This document shows positions 15,166-24,102 of a DNA stretch of 44,981 nucleotides, piece by piece. Both the position numbers and the translations under genes were made by a program. Numbering within the stretch: the stretch's first letter is position 1; each line of letters begins with the position of its first letter. Under the pieces are notes generated by a model. That model searched no databases. It had not been told where the DNA came from and saw only the letters and a list, made by a program, of their open reading frames with translations. Source of the DNA: Methylotenera_A sp031399315 (GTDB taxonomy: Bacteria > Pseudomonadota > Gammaproteobacteria > Burkholderiales > Methylophilaceae); assembly GCA_031399315.1 (NCBI GenBank), contig JANNOS010000056.1, forward strand, positions 1-44,981. Reading direction: 5' to 3'.

Positions 15166-16683
15166 ATGAACGACGATAATTTACCACCAATTGACGAGAA
15201 CCATGTAATTGCGGAGCGCCGCGAGAAGTTAAAAGCGATACGTTCGCATGGTATTGCATTTCCCAATGACTTTAAGCCAAAAGATAAAGCAGATGCTTTG
15301 CATAAAAAATATGCTGAGTTGGATAAAGAAACGCTAGATCCGCAAAGCATTTCTGCCACAGTGGCGGGGCGCATGATGCTTAAACGCGTGATGGGCAAGG
15401 CCAGCTTTGCGACGATTCAAGACGGTAGCGGTGAAAATGCAGGTGCACGCATTCAGTTATATATTGCGCGTGATGAAGTGGGTGAGGGTGTCTACGAGGC
15501 TTTTAAACATTGGGATATGGGTGATTTTGTAGGTGCAACTGGCAGGCTGTTTAAAACGCGTACCAATGAACTCTCTATTCACGTCACCGAGTTGCGTTTA
15601 CTTGCAAAAACTTTACGTCCGTTGCCAGAAAAATTTCACGGTTTGCAAGATCAAGAAGTAAAGTATCGCCAACGTTATGTAGATTTAATTACATCGGAAG
15701 AAACGCGCGCAACGTTTGTAGCGCGCAGCAAAGTGGTGTCGGCTATTCGCAACTTTATGATTCAACATGAGTTTTTAGAAGTTGAAACGCCGATGTTGCA
15801 TCCCATTCCAGGTGGCGCGTCTGCTAAGCCATTTATCACACATCACAACGCACTTGATATGCAAATGTTTATGCGTATCGCACCAGAGCTTTATTTGAAA
15901 CGTCTTGTGGTTGGCGGGTTTGAACGTGTGTTTGAGATTAATCGTAACTTTAGAAACGAAGGTTTGAGCGTTCGCCACAATCCAGAATTTACCATGATGG
16001 AGTTTTACGCGGCGTATACCGATTACCAATGGCTGATGACGTTTACAGAAGATTGCATACGTGCCGCCGCAATTGCGGCGCGTGGTACTGCGATGCTAAG
16101 TTACGACGGCAAAGAGGTTGATTTAAGCAAACCGTTTGAGCGTTTAACAATTGTAGGTGCGATTCAAAAATATGCACCGCAATACACGTTAAGTCAGCTA
16201 AACGATGCTGCGTTTTTACGCGGAGAAATACTAAAGCTTGGTTCTAAACCATTCGACCACGCAGGTTTAGGCGCATTGCAGCTAGCGTTATTTGAAGAAA
16301 CCGCAGAAAGCCAATTGTGGCAGCCAACTTATATTATTGATTACCCAGTTGAGGTTTCGCCACTTGCGCGAGCATCTGATAAAAACCCAGAAATCACCGA
16401 GCGCTTTGAGCTATTTATTACAGGCCGCGAAATGGCGAATGGTTTTAGTGAGTTAAACGATGCGGAAGACCAAGCCGCGCGCTTTAATGCGCAGATGAAA
16501 GCCAAAGAAGCGGGCGACCAAGAAGCCATGTATTATGATGCAGATTTTATTCGCGCGTTGGAATACGGTATGCCACCAACGGGTGGCTGTGGCATTGGTA
16601 TCGATCGATTGGTGATGCTGATAACCGATTCTCCCAGTATTCGTGATGTCATCCTGTTCCCGCATATGCGACCAGAGTCTTAA
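15166..16683 (+). CDS. lysS: Lysyl-tRNA synthetase, class II
   Basis: 505 aa, charges tRNA-Lys. The N-terminal OB-fold anticodon-binding domain spans about residues 60-170 (VAGRMMLKRVMGKASFATIQDGSG). Class II motif 1 is FLEVETPMLHPIPGGASAKPF, motif 2 is FERVFEINRNFRNEGLSVRHNPEFTMMEFY, and motif 3 is GCGIGIDRLVMLITDSPSIRDVILFP. Length and domain order are those of E. coli LysS. It commonly follows prfB; here a toxin-antitoxin pair lies between them. Confidence 0.98.
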   Translation: MNDDNLPPIDENHVIAERREKLKAIRSHGIAFPNDFKPKDKADALHKKYAELDKETLDPQSISATVAGRMMLKRVMGKASFATIQDGSGENAGARIQLYIARDEVGEGVYEAFKHWDMGDFVGATGRLFKTRTNELSIHVTELRLLAKTLRPLPEKFHGLQDQEVKYRQRYVDLITSEETRATFVARSKVVSAIRNFMIQHEFLEVETPMLHPIPGGASAKPFITHHNALDMQMFMRIAPELYLKRLVVGGFERVFEINRNFRNEGLSVRHNPEFTMMEFYAAYTDYQWLMTFTEDCIRAAAIAARGTAMLSYDGKEVDLSKPFERLTIVGAIQKYAPQYTLSQLNDAAFLRGEILKLGSKPFDHAGLGALQLALFEETAESQLWQPTYIIDYPVEVSPLARASDKNPEITERFELFITGREMANGFSELNDAEDQAARFNAQMKAKEAGDQEAMYYDADFIRALEYGMPPTGGCGIGIDRLVMLITDSPSIRDVILFPHMRPES

Positions 16684-16700
16684 AATTTTTAACTGTTAAA

Positions 16701-16727
16701 AAGCCATCTTTTCAGGTGGTTTTTTTA
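16701..16727 (+). terminator. Rho-independent terminator after lysS
   Basis: AAGCCATC (16701-16708), loop TTTTCA, GGTGGTTT, with two G-T pairs, followed by a run of T residues. It is placed 18 bp after the lysS stop. Confidence 0.75.
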
Positions 16728-16766
16728 TTGTTGTAAATATGCTACTCCCACTTTGAAAATAGTTCT

Positions 16767-16800
16767 TTGTCATCAAACTGTCATATAAATGTCTCAAAAT
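16767..16800 (+). promoter_or_regulatory. PhoB box and promoter of the phosphate porin
   Basis: TTGTCAT (16767-16773), CAAA, CTGTCAT (16778-16784): 6/7 and 7/7 matches to the PhoB heptamer, the best site in the window. Ten bases later is CAAAAT (16795-16800), a -10 candidate at the same spacing as in pstS. Porin start codon at 16861. Confidence 0.85.
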
Positions 16801-16860
16801 TCGCCTGTTGAAAATTTTTACTAAACGAAACATTACTAAACGAAACAATAGGGGATTTTT

Positions 16861-18450
16861 ATGAACATTAAATTACGCAGTCTAGTAGCTGCAACGCTGG
16901 CAGGCACGGCTTTATTGGGCTTTGCAGGCACTACATTAGCCGATAGTACAGACGACATTGTAAATGCGTTAATGGCAAAAGGTATATTGACTGAAGAAGA
17001 AGGCGCGCTTTTAATGAAAGGCCGTGCTGGTGAAAAGGAAGCCGCTGACAAGAAAAAGAAAGAGGGCGTTGCGACTAAAATTAAAGACGGTTCGATTAGT
17101 TGGGAATCTGGCGATGGCAATACCAGCCTTGCACTAACAGGTCGGATGCATTTTGATGCGCGTAATTCAGATATAGAATTTGCGGATGGTTACGCTAATG
17201 AACACGACAAAGATACGGGCACTGGTGCAGACCAATTTGAAGTGCGTCGAGCGCGTATTGGCGTAAAAGGCAAGTTGCTTAAGAATTTTAAATATGAAGC
17301 AGTGACCAATTTGGTGGGTAGTGCGCCTACCATCGATGTTGCTTACCTTGATTTCGCAAAGTATGACAAAGCGAATATTCGTTTTGGTAAATTTAAGCAA
17401 CCGTTCAACCTTGAAGAACTCACTAGCTCCAATAATATCGACTTTATGGAGCGTTCATACGTTAACCAAATTGCCCCAGCCAAAAAGCTCGGCATGATGG
17501 TAATGGGCGAATTGACACCTGGCTTTAACTACGCTGGTTCTGTTTTTCAGATGAATGACACTGAACTGGACTATGATTCTGAAGGTGCTTCGTTTGCTGG
17601 CCGCTTGGGCTTTGATATGGCGCCTTTAATGGGTCACAGCGATGCTATTTATCACGTCGGTCTTTCCGGTTTTGATAGCGAATATTCCGTGCGTAGTGCA
17701 TCCTCATCTTCCAGTGCTGGCGGAACAACTACGAGCGGTACTTTCCTAAGCTTTAGAAGCGGTGGTCGCGGCTTGTCCAATATTTTCCGTGCTCAGATTC
17801 AGGGTGAAAGTACAGGAACTTTCCAAAGTGCATTGTCTGACAAGACCTCGGAAGTAGAAGCAAAAGCTGTTGGTTTAGAAGGCGTATTTGCTAAAGGCCC
17901 GTTCAAAATTCAAGCGGAGTATGCTAAAGCCGACCATGAAGCTAGGTTTGATACCACAAGAATGGAAGTGGATTCTAAGGTTTGGTATGCAGAAGCCTTG
18001 TGGTTAATCACTGGTGAGCATTATGCTGACTTTTTCAAAAAAGGAATTTTTGGCGGAATCAAACCTAAGAATGAACTTAATTTTGATGAAGGTGGCAGCG
18101 GCTGGGGCGCAGTCGAGGTTGGCTTAAGAATGGAAGAATATGATGCTGATAGCGGCTCTATTACTGGCGGCAACGCTGGTAGTCGTTTCCAAGGCAACCT
18201 CAAATGCGATAGTGGCAGTTCTGAGACATCTACTGCTGGTTCCACAAAAGCTACTGCGCAGAGCAACTGCCAGTCTGGTGCTAAAGCTTACACAGCGGGT
18301 ATTAAATGGATTCTTAATCCAAACCTGATGTTTAAAGCAAATTATACGCATACTAAATTTGAATACGACTTTGATCACTTCGATGTGGGCGGTACCGAGT
18401 TTATGGACAGTGAAGATCTTTTCATGGTGCGCGGTCAGTGGACGTTCTAA
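16861..18450 (+). CDS. Phosphate-selective porin (OprO/OprP family)
   Basis: 529-aa outer-membrane porin. Signal peptide with cleavage near TTLADS (about residue 27). A short helical/coiled stretch follows (DIVNALMAKGILTEEEGALLMKG, then a lysine-rich segment), as in OprP homologues. The barrel shows RRARIGVKGKLLKNFKYE and RFGKFKQPFNLEELTSS, typical of the Porin_O_P family, and ends in a C-terminal phenylalanine (VRGQWTF) for Bam-dependent insertion. A Ser/Gly/Thr-rich loop around residues 280-297 and a Cys-containing Ser/Thr-rich loop around 447-474 are probably surface exposed. The Pho-box promoter supports phosphate or polyphosphate selectivity. Confidence 0.88.
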   Translation: MNIKLRSLVAATLAGTALLGFAGTTLADSTDDIVNALMAKGILTEEEGALLMKGRAGEKEAADKKKKEGVATKIKDGSISWESGDGNTSLALTGRMHFDARNSDIEFADGYANEHDKDTGTGADQFEVRRARIGVKGKLLKNFKYEAVTNLVGSAPTIDVAYLDFAKYDKANIRFGKFKQPFNLEELTSSNNIDFMERSYVNQIAPAKKLGMMVMGELTPGFNYAGSVFQMNDTELDYDSEGASFAGRLGFDMAPLMGHSDAIYHVGLSGFDSEYSVRSASSSSSAGGTTTSGTFLSFRSGGRGLSNIFRAQIQGESTGTFQSALSDKTSEVEAKAVGLEGVFAKGPFKIQAEYAKADHEARFDTTRMEVDSKVWYAEALWLITGEHYADFFKKGIFGGIKPKNELNFDEGGSGWGAVEVGLRMEEYDADSGSITGGNAGSRFQGNLKCDSGSSETSTAGSTKATAQSNCQSGAKAYTAGIKWILNPNLMFKANYTHTKFEYDFDHFDVGGTEFMDSEDLFMVRGQWTF

Positions 18451-18474
18451 TTGATAGTCTAAACTTCTAAATAT

Positions 18475-18499
18475 AAAGCCCGTGCAAGCGGGCTTTTTT
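18475..18499 (+). terminator. Rho-independent terminator after the porin gene
   Basis: AAAGCCCG (18475-18482), loop TGCAAG, CGGGCTTTTTT: a short GC-rich stem followed by a T run. Confidence 0.9.
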
Positions 18500-18580
18500 A
18501 TGTCAACGATAAACGCATCAGCGTCATATTCAATAAGCATCAGGTATAATTCATCACCAATTGTTTTACAGGAATAGCGC

Positions 18581-19219
18581 ATGTATAAACACCCACATTT
18601 AGACCGCGATAAAATGAGCCCGCAAGAGGCGCTGGATATTTTAATTGAAGGCAATCAACGTTTTGTTAACAATCAAATCTCTAAAAAAGACTTCGAGTCT
18701 TTAATCCATCTTACTAAAGACAAACAACATCCATTCACCTCTTTTTTAAGTTGTAGCGATTCGCGCGCGCCAGTGGAAATGCTGTTTGACCAAGCTTTGG
18801 GTGATGTGTTTAGCGTGCGTTTGGCAGGCAATATTGCATCAGATAAAGGCATTGGCAGTTTAGAGTTTTCTAGTAAGTATTTAGGTTCTAAGCTTATTGT
18901 CGTGCTAGGGCATACCAGCTGTGGCGCAGTAAAGGCGGCGTGTGATAATTTCAGGGAAGGACATATCGGCGAAATTATCAACCACATTCGGCCAGCGGTG
19001 CGTCAAGAGAAAACCGTGCTTGAGTCGCGCGATTCTAATAATGATGATTTTGTGGCAAAAGTGTGCGAGTTAAATGTAAAAGTGCAAATCAAGCAGATTA
19101 TGCACAGTAGCGATATTATCGAAGACCTGCTTAACGAGAAGAAAATCGGCTTGATTGGCGGCGTTTACAATATATCGACTGGCCAAGTTAATTTTCTGCA
19201 GGATACCTTATTACTTTAG
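18581..19219 (+). CDS. Beta-class carbonic anhydrase
   Basis: 212-aa zinc enzyme interconverting CO2 and bicarbonate. Zinc ligands are C58 (SCSDSR, with catalytic-dyad D60 and R62), H111 and C114 (GHTSCGA). An -10 TATAAT is visible at 18545-18550, 30 bp before the ATG. The gene ends by overlapping the fdx stop by 4 bp tail to tail. In a methylotroph it may supply bicarbonate or CO2 for anaplerotic carboxylation (inference). Confidence 0.93.
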   Translation: MYKHPHLDRDKMSPQEALDILIEGNQRFVNNQISKKDFESLIHLTKDKQHPFTSFLSCSDSRAPVEMLFDQALGDVFSVRLAGNIASDKGIGSLEFSSKYLGSKLIVVLGHTSCGAVKAACDNFREGHIGEIINHIRPAVRQEKTVLESRDSNNDDFVAKVCELNVKVQIKQIMHSSDIIEDLLNEKKIGLIGGVYNISTGQVNFLQDTLLL

Positions 19220-19557
19220 CGGTGGCCTTCTTTGGCCATATTGATACTGTATTTCGGGATTTCTATTACTAAATCTTCACTGCCAATTATCGCCTGGCAA
19301 GATAGACGTGAATTTGGCTCTAAGCCCCAGGCTTTGTCCAATAAATCATCTTCTTGATCATCTGATGCTTCGATGGTTTTAAAGCCCTCGCGAATAATCA
19401 CATGGCAAGTAGTGCAAGCGCAAGCTTGATCGCAAGCGTGGTCGATATCAATCTCGTTCTTTAATAGGGTTTCGCAGATAGAGTCGCCAGTTTTGCCCTC
19501 AATGGCAGCGCCGTCGGGGCAGAGTTCAACGTGTGGCAATACAATAATTTGTGGCAT
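19216..19557 (-). CDS. fdx: ISC-type [2Fe-2S] ferredoxin
   Basis: 113-aa electron carrier for iron-sulfur cluster assembly. Cluster ligands are C42, C48, C51 and C87, the same spacing as E. coli Fdx, and C46 of the ISC type is also present. The acidic stretch ASDDQEDDLLDKA would contact IscS. It is the last gene of the isc operon. Confidence 0.95.
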   Translation of the reverse strand: MPQIIVLPHVELCPDGAAIEGKTGDSICETLLKNEIDIDHACDQACACTTCHVIIREGFKTIEASDDQEDDLLDKAWGLEPNSRLSCQAIIGSEDLVIEIPKYSINMAKEGHR

Positions 19558-19580
19558 GAGTTTATTCTTTAGCTTATTGT

Positions 19581-21503
19581 TTATATTTCGAGTGAATCTA
19601 AATTTTTACCTGCCAGTGCACTGCTCACGCTAGCATCCATGCGCTTTGCGGCAAAGTCTTCGGTAGCCGCATTTAATGCTTCTGTGGCTTTAATAATCGC
19701 GTCCGAATTGGCATCGGCATGGCCATTGGTTTGGATTATGGTGGCTTCCAGAGCGTCTGTTTTAGCTTTAATTTGCTGTTTTTCTTGATTATTTAACAAG
19801 TTTCCCTCCTTCTCTAGCGCATTCTTAATTGCTTCTAGCAAACTTTCCGCGTCTACTTTTGCTTCTGCTAGCGCACGTGCTTGTTTGTCGGCCTCAGCTG
19901 AGCTAAAGCTACTTTTTAGCATGGCTAAAATTTGCTCTTCACTTAAACCGTAACTTGGTTTCACCACAATATTTGCTTCCACATTACTGGCAATTTCGCG
20001 CGCCGACACACTGAGCAAGCCATCCGCATCTACAGTAAATGTCACGCGAATACGTGCTGCACCTGCCACCATGGGCGGAATGCCGCGCAATTCAAATTGG
20101 GCCAGTGAGCGGCAATCGCTCACCAACTCGCGCTCGCCTTGCACCACATGGATGCTCATGGCAGTTTGCCCATCTTTGAAGGTAGTGAACTCCTGCGCGC
20201 GCGCAATGGGCAAAGTAGCGTTGCGCGGGATGATTTTTTCTACCAAGCCACCCATGGTTTCTAGGCCAAGTGATAAAGGAATCACATCTAGCAGCAATAA
20301 ATCAGCACCACTTTTGTTGCCTGCCAAGGTATTGGCTTGTATGGCAGCGCCTAAAGCCACGATTTTATCGGGATCTAAATTAGTCAGTGGTGATTGTTTG
20401 AAAAAATCAGCGACTGCTAGGCGTATCTGCGGCATGCGCGTTGCGCCGCCTACTAGCACCACACCCTTGATGTCTTCGATATTTAAGTTGGCATCACGTA
20501 GTGCTTTTTTAGTTGGCGCGAGCGTTTTCGCCACTAAAGTTTGCGTCAGTTCGTTAAATTGTTTGGTGCTTAAACTGACATTAACCACTTCACCCGTACT
20601 TAAAATGCTGGTGATTTGTGCGCTGGCGTGGTCAGTTAGCCACTCCTTGGCCTCGCGCGCTTTGGTGAGCAACAAGCGTGTATCCTTTGCATTGACTGGC
20701 TTGCATTTACTTTGCTCAAGTATCCAGCAGAAAATACGGCGATCAAAATCGTCACCGCCCAGCGCAGAATCTCCGTTAGTTGCTAGTACTTCAAACACGC
20801 CTTTTGATAACTTCAAAATACTAATGTCAAAAGTCCCGCCGCCTAAATCATAAATGACATAAGTACCCTCAGCGCCATTGTCTAACCCGTAAGCTACCGC
20901 AGCGGCGGTGGGTTCATTTAGCAAACGTAATACGTTTAAGCCTGCTAAGCGCGCCGCGTCTTTGGTAGCTTGACGTTGCGCGTCATCAAAGTAAGCCGGT
21001 ACGGTAATCACTGCGCCCACCAGCTCGGGACTGTCTTTTTCTAAACCAAAGCTCTTTTCTGCACGATTTTTGAGTGCTTTTAAAATTTCAGCTGAGATTT
21101 CTACAGGACTTTTAATGCCGGCGCGAGTTTCGATTTGTAGCATTTCGCCAGAATCGGTTTTTGTCTCGACAAAGTGATATGGTTGCAGCGAAACGTCAAT
21201 ATCTTTTAGGCCGCGGCCCATAAAACGTTTGGCAGAGATGATGGTGTTGGCTGGGTCTTGGCTTTGTGCGGCTTGCGCACTATAACCCACGTCGATACGA
21301 TTTGAATCAGTACCGTCATCTGGCAGGTAGCGCACAACGCTGGGTAACAGCGCGTGGCCGTCATCATCTACCAAAACACTGCTTAACCCGCTACGCACGG
21401 TGGCGACGAGTGAATTGGTTGTGCCTAAATCAATGCCCACCGCTAATTTGTGTTGATGCGGTGCGGCAGATTGACCAGGTTCGGATATTTGTAACAATGC
21501 CAT
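19581..21503 (-). CDS. hscA: Fe-S cluster assembly Hsp70 chaperone HscA
   Basis: 640-aa specialised Hsp70 that releases clusters from IscU. The ATPase domain begins VGIDLGTTNSLVA, with later YDLGGGTFDISIL and VLVGGATRMPQIR. The C-terminal substrate domain recognises the LPPVK motif, present in IscU of this operon. The chain lacks the DnaK EEVD end and sits with hscB and fdx, which separates it from DnaK. Confidence 0.97.
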   Translation of the reverse strand: MALLQISEPGQSAAPHQHKLAVGIDLGTTNSLVATVRSGLSSVLVDDDGHALLPSVVRYLPDDGTDSNRIDVGYSAQAAQSQDPANTIISAKRFMGRGLKDIDVSLQPYHFVETKTDSGEMLQIETRAGIKSPVEISAEILKALKNRAEKSFGLEKDSPELVGAVITVPAYFDDAQRQATKDAARLAGLNVLRLLNEPTAAAVAYGLDNGAEGTYVIYDLGGGTFDISILKLSKGVFEVLATNGDSALGGDDFDRRIFCWILEQSKCKPVNAKDTRLLLTKAREAKEWLTDHASAQITSILSTGEVVNVSLSTKQFNELTQTLVAKTLAPTKKALRDANLNIEDIKGVVLVGGATRMPQIRLAVADFFKQSPLTNLDPDKIVALGAAIQANTLAGNKSGADLLLLDVIPLSLGLETMGGLVEKIIPRNATLPIARAQEFTTFKDGQTAMSIHVVQGERELVSDCRSLAQFELRGIPPMVAGAARIRVTFTVDADGLLSVSAREIASNVEANIVVKPSYGLSEEQILAMLKSSFSSAEADKQARALAEAKVDAESLLEAIKNALEKEGNLLNNQEKQQIKAKTDALEATIIQTNGHADANSDAIIKATEALNAATEDFAAKRMDASVSSALAGKNLDSLEI

Positions 21504-21520
21504 TGATTAAGCTTTTTTAG

Positions 21521-22030
21521 TTAGTCTAGTTTTTCAATTGATTTAAGAATATCCGCACGCACTTTATCCATAAAAATCAGCTTGCGCGCACTTTCGGTGG
21601 CCTCGCTTAAATGATTATGCTGAAATTGGTTTTTTAAGCTTCCTTGTAAATTTTTGCCAGCACTGTCAATTTCGACTAACAGATTTTCTAGCGCTGAAAC
21701 ATTGTGCGCATTCTCGGCATCTTCTATCGCCTCACGCCACTCCATTTGCTGCATTAAAAAATCGGCAGGCATCTGGTTATTTTTTTCATCTATTACAACA
21801 ATGCCTTGCAGACTCAATAGATATGCGGCACGCAGACCAGCTGATTTAAGCGCTAAATAAGCCTCGTTGGCAAGCGTAGCTGTTTGCATAGAGGCTAATT
21901 TTTCTGCAGGTGAAGCAGTGACAAAGCGGTCTGGATGCGACTCAGATTGTATTTTTCGGTAATTACTTTCTAAGGTTGCTACATCCAAGCCAAATGTTTG
22001 AGGTAGTTTAAATAGCTCGAAGTAATTCAT
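21521..22030 (-). CDS. hscB: Fe-S cluster assembly J-protein HscB
   Basis: 169-aa co-chaperone of HscA. J-domain with the HPD motif in SESHPDRF at about residues 31-38. The C-terminal three-helix domain binds IscU. The start at 22030 (MNYFELFKL) matches the family; the open frame extends 15 codons upstream into iscA, but that part has no family match. Spaced 17 bp from hscA. Confidence 0.94.
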   Translation of the reverse strand: MNYFELFKLPQTFGLDVATLESNYRKIQSESHPDRFVTASPAEKLASMQTATLANEAYLALKSAGLRAAYLLSLQGIVVIDEKNNQMPADFLMQQMEWREAIEDAENAHNVSALENLLVEIDSAGKNLQGSLKNQFQHNHLSEATESARKLIFMDKVRADILKSIEKLD

Positions 22031-22044
22031 ATTGTGCAAAGAAA

Positions 22045-22368
22045 TTAAACAGTGAAACTTTCTCCACAACCACACTCATCCTTTACATTCGGGTTGTTGA
22101 ACTTAAAGCCTTCATTCAAGCCTTCTTTGGTGAAATCGAGTTCGGTCCCGTCAATGTAGGCCAAGCTTTTTGGGTCAACAATCACTTTTACACCGTGACT
22201 TTCAAACGCCATATCTTCTGGGTTTAAATCATCTACAAACTCAAGCGTGTAGGCCATGCCAGAACAGCCTGTGGTTTTAACACCCAAGCGCAACCCAACG
22301 CCTTTGCCTCTATTGCTAAGGAATTTTTCGACACGGTTAGCCGCAGTTTCGGTTAAGGTGATTGCCAT
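22045..22368 (-). CDS. iscA: Iron-sulfur cluster assembly A-type carrier IscA
   Basis: 107 aa with the A-type carrier ligands C35 (TTGCSGMAY), C99 and C101 (DECGCGESF). It carries or delivers clusters from the IscU scaffold. It sits between iscU and hscB, in the standard isc order. Confidence 0.97.
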   Translation of the reverse strand: MAITLTETAANRVEKFLSNRGKGVGLRLGVKTTGCSGMAYTLEFVDDLNPEDMAFESHGVKVIVDPKSLAYIDGTELDFTKEGLNEGFKFNNPNVKDECGCGESFTV

Positions 22369-22406
22369 AGATCTCTCTTTAATTTGATAAGAATTTTAAA
22401 AAATTC

Positions 22407-22802
22407 TTATGCAGTTGCCTTTGCAGATTGCTTTGCTTTAATGTCCGCTACCGCCGCTTTAATCGCATCCTCTGCCAAAACTGAGCAGTGAATTTTTACT
22501 GGCGGCAAGGCCAGCTCTTCCGCAATCGCAGAGTTTTTAATTGCGTAAGCTTCGTCTACTGTTTTGCCTTTTAACCATTCGGTCACCAGTGAGCTAGAAG
22601 CAATGGCTGAACCGCATCCATAGGTTTTGAATTTTGCATCTTCAATAATGCCGTCATCGTTGACCTTAATCATCAATTTCATGACGTCGCCGCAAGCTGG
22701 TGCGCCTACCATGCCCGTGCCTACGTTTGGGTCATTTTTATCTAATGAACCGACGTTTCTCGGGTTTTCGTAATGATCTAAAACTTTATCTGAATATGCC
22801 AT
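22407..22802 (-). CDS. iscU: Iron-sulfur cluster scaffold IscU
   Basis: 131-aa scaffold on which [2Fe-2S] clusters are built. Ligand cysteines C37 (GAPACGDV), C63 (TYGCGSAI) and C106 (KIHCSVLA) and the assembly-site D39 are present. The HscA recognition motif LPPVK is at residues 99-103. A GGAG-type ribosome-binding site precedes the ATG. Confidence 0.98.
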   Translation of the reverse strand: MAYSDKVLDHYENPRNVGSLDKNDPNVGTGMVGAPACGDVMKLMIKVNDDGIIEDAKFKTYGCGSAIASSSLVTEWLKGKTVDEAYAIKNSAIAEELALPPVKIHCSVLAEDAIKAAVADIKAKQSAKATA

Positions 22803-22837
22803 TTTGTTGCTCCTTTAACTGGTTTAAAACCAGTAAT

Positions 22838-24085
22838 CTAATGTGCAGCCCACTGCACTTTACTAATATCAACGCCATCTTTAAACATCTCCCAAAGTGG
22901 AGATAGTTCTCTTAATTTCTCAATTTTACTTTTCATCAGTTCAACGGTGTAATCTACGTCAGCAATGGTGGTAAACCGCCCGATACTAAATCTGATAGAA
23001 CTGTGCGCAAGCTCATCACTGCGGCCAAGTGCGCGCAAGACATAACTTGGCTCCAAGCTGGCCGATGTACAAGCGGAACCGCTAGAAACCGCGATGCCTT
23101 TTACCGCCATAATCAGCGATTCGCCTTCTACATAATTAAAGCTAATGTTTAAATTATGTGGGATGCGGTGTGATAAATCACCATTCACATAGGTTTCTTC
23201 AATGTCTTGTAAGCCAGAAAGTAAGCGGTCTCTGAGCATGCGGATGCGCTCATTTTCGCTGGCCATTTCTTCACGTGCGATACGGAATGCCTCGCCCATA
23301 CCAACGATTTGATGCGTGGCTAATGTGCCACTACGCATGCCGCGCTCGTGACCACCACCATGCATTTGCGCTTCTATTCTAATTCTTGGCTTGCGACATA
23401 CATACAGTGCGCCAATGCCTTTTGGACCATAAGTTTTATGCGCGCTAAAGCTCATCAAATCTACTGGTAAGTTGGCTAAATCAATTTTCACTTTGCCGGT
23501 GGCTTGCGCAGCATCTACATGAAAAATCACCCCAGCTTCGCGGCAGATATTGCCAATCGCTTCAATATCTTGAATCACGCCGATTTCATTATTTACCAGC
23601 ATCACAGAAGCCAATACGGTATCTGGCTGTATTGCGGCTTTAAATTTAGCCAAATCTACCAAGCCATCTGGTTCTGGCTCTAAATAAGTGGCAGTAAAGC
23701 CTTGGCGCTCAAGTTCGCGCACGGCGTCGATGACCGCTTTGTGCTCAGTGGCGATGGTAATAATATGCTTGCCCTTGGTGGACGCATAAAAATTAGCCGC
23801 GCCTTTAATCGCCAAGTTGTTCGATTCTGTTGCGCCTGATGTCCACACGATTTCGCGTGGGTCTGCATTCACCAATTTAGCCACTTCTTCACGTGCATTT
23901 TCAACCGCTTTTTCGGCTGTCCAGCCGTAGGGGTGGCTACGAGACGCAGGGTTGCCATAATGTTCCGAGAGATATGGAATCATTTTTTCGGCCACTCTAA
24001 TATCCACCGGCGTGGTCGCGGAGTAATCTAAGTAAATTGGTGGTCTTTCTGTTTGGTTCATATTTGCCATATTCGTACTATCCAT
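22838..24085 (-). CDS. iscS: Cysteine desulfurase IscS
   Basis: 415-aa PLP enzyme that takes sulfur from cysteine for cluster assembly and tRNA thiolation. K217 in SFSAHKTYGPKG binds PLP, and catalytic C339 lies in SSGSACTSASLEPSYVLRALG, the long-loop group I form. The C-terminus (LREMSPLWEMFKDG type) is the IscU-binding tail of true IscS. The start is uncertain among three in-frame ATGs within the first 9 codons; conserved sequence begins at PPIYLDYSATTP. It is immediately upstream of iscU. Confidence 0.97.
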   Translation of the reverse strand: MDSTNMANMNQTERPPIYLDYSATTPVDIRVAEKMIPYLSEHYGNPASRSHPYGWTAEKAVENAREEVAKLVNADPREIVWTSGATESNNLAIKGAANFYASTKGKHIITIATEHKAVIDAVRELERQGFTATYLEPEPDGLVDLAKFKAAIQPDTVLASVMLVNNEIGVIQDIEAIGNICREAGVIFHVDAAQATGKVKIDLANLPVDLMSFSAHKTYGPKGIGALYVCRKPRIRIEAQMHGGGHERGMRSGTLATHQIVGMGEAFRIAREEMASENERIRMLRDRLLSGLQDIEETYVNGDLSHRIPHNLNISFNYVEGESLIMAVKGIAVSSGSACTSASLEPSYVLRALGRSDELAHSSIRFSIGRFTTIADVDYTVELMKSKIEKLRELSPLWEMFKDGVDISKVQWAAH

Positions 24086-24102
24086 ATTGCTATGTTTACT
24101 TT

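Noticed and set aside
20071..20853. Long plus-strand open frame opposite hscA
   Set aside because: It is antisense to a clearly conserved chaperone, with no recognisable protein features or ribosome-binding site.
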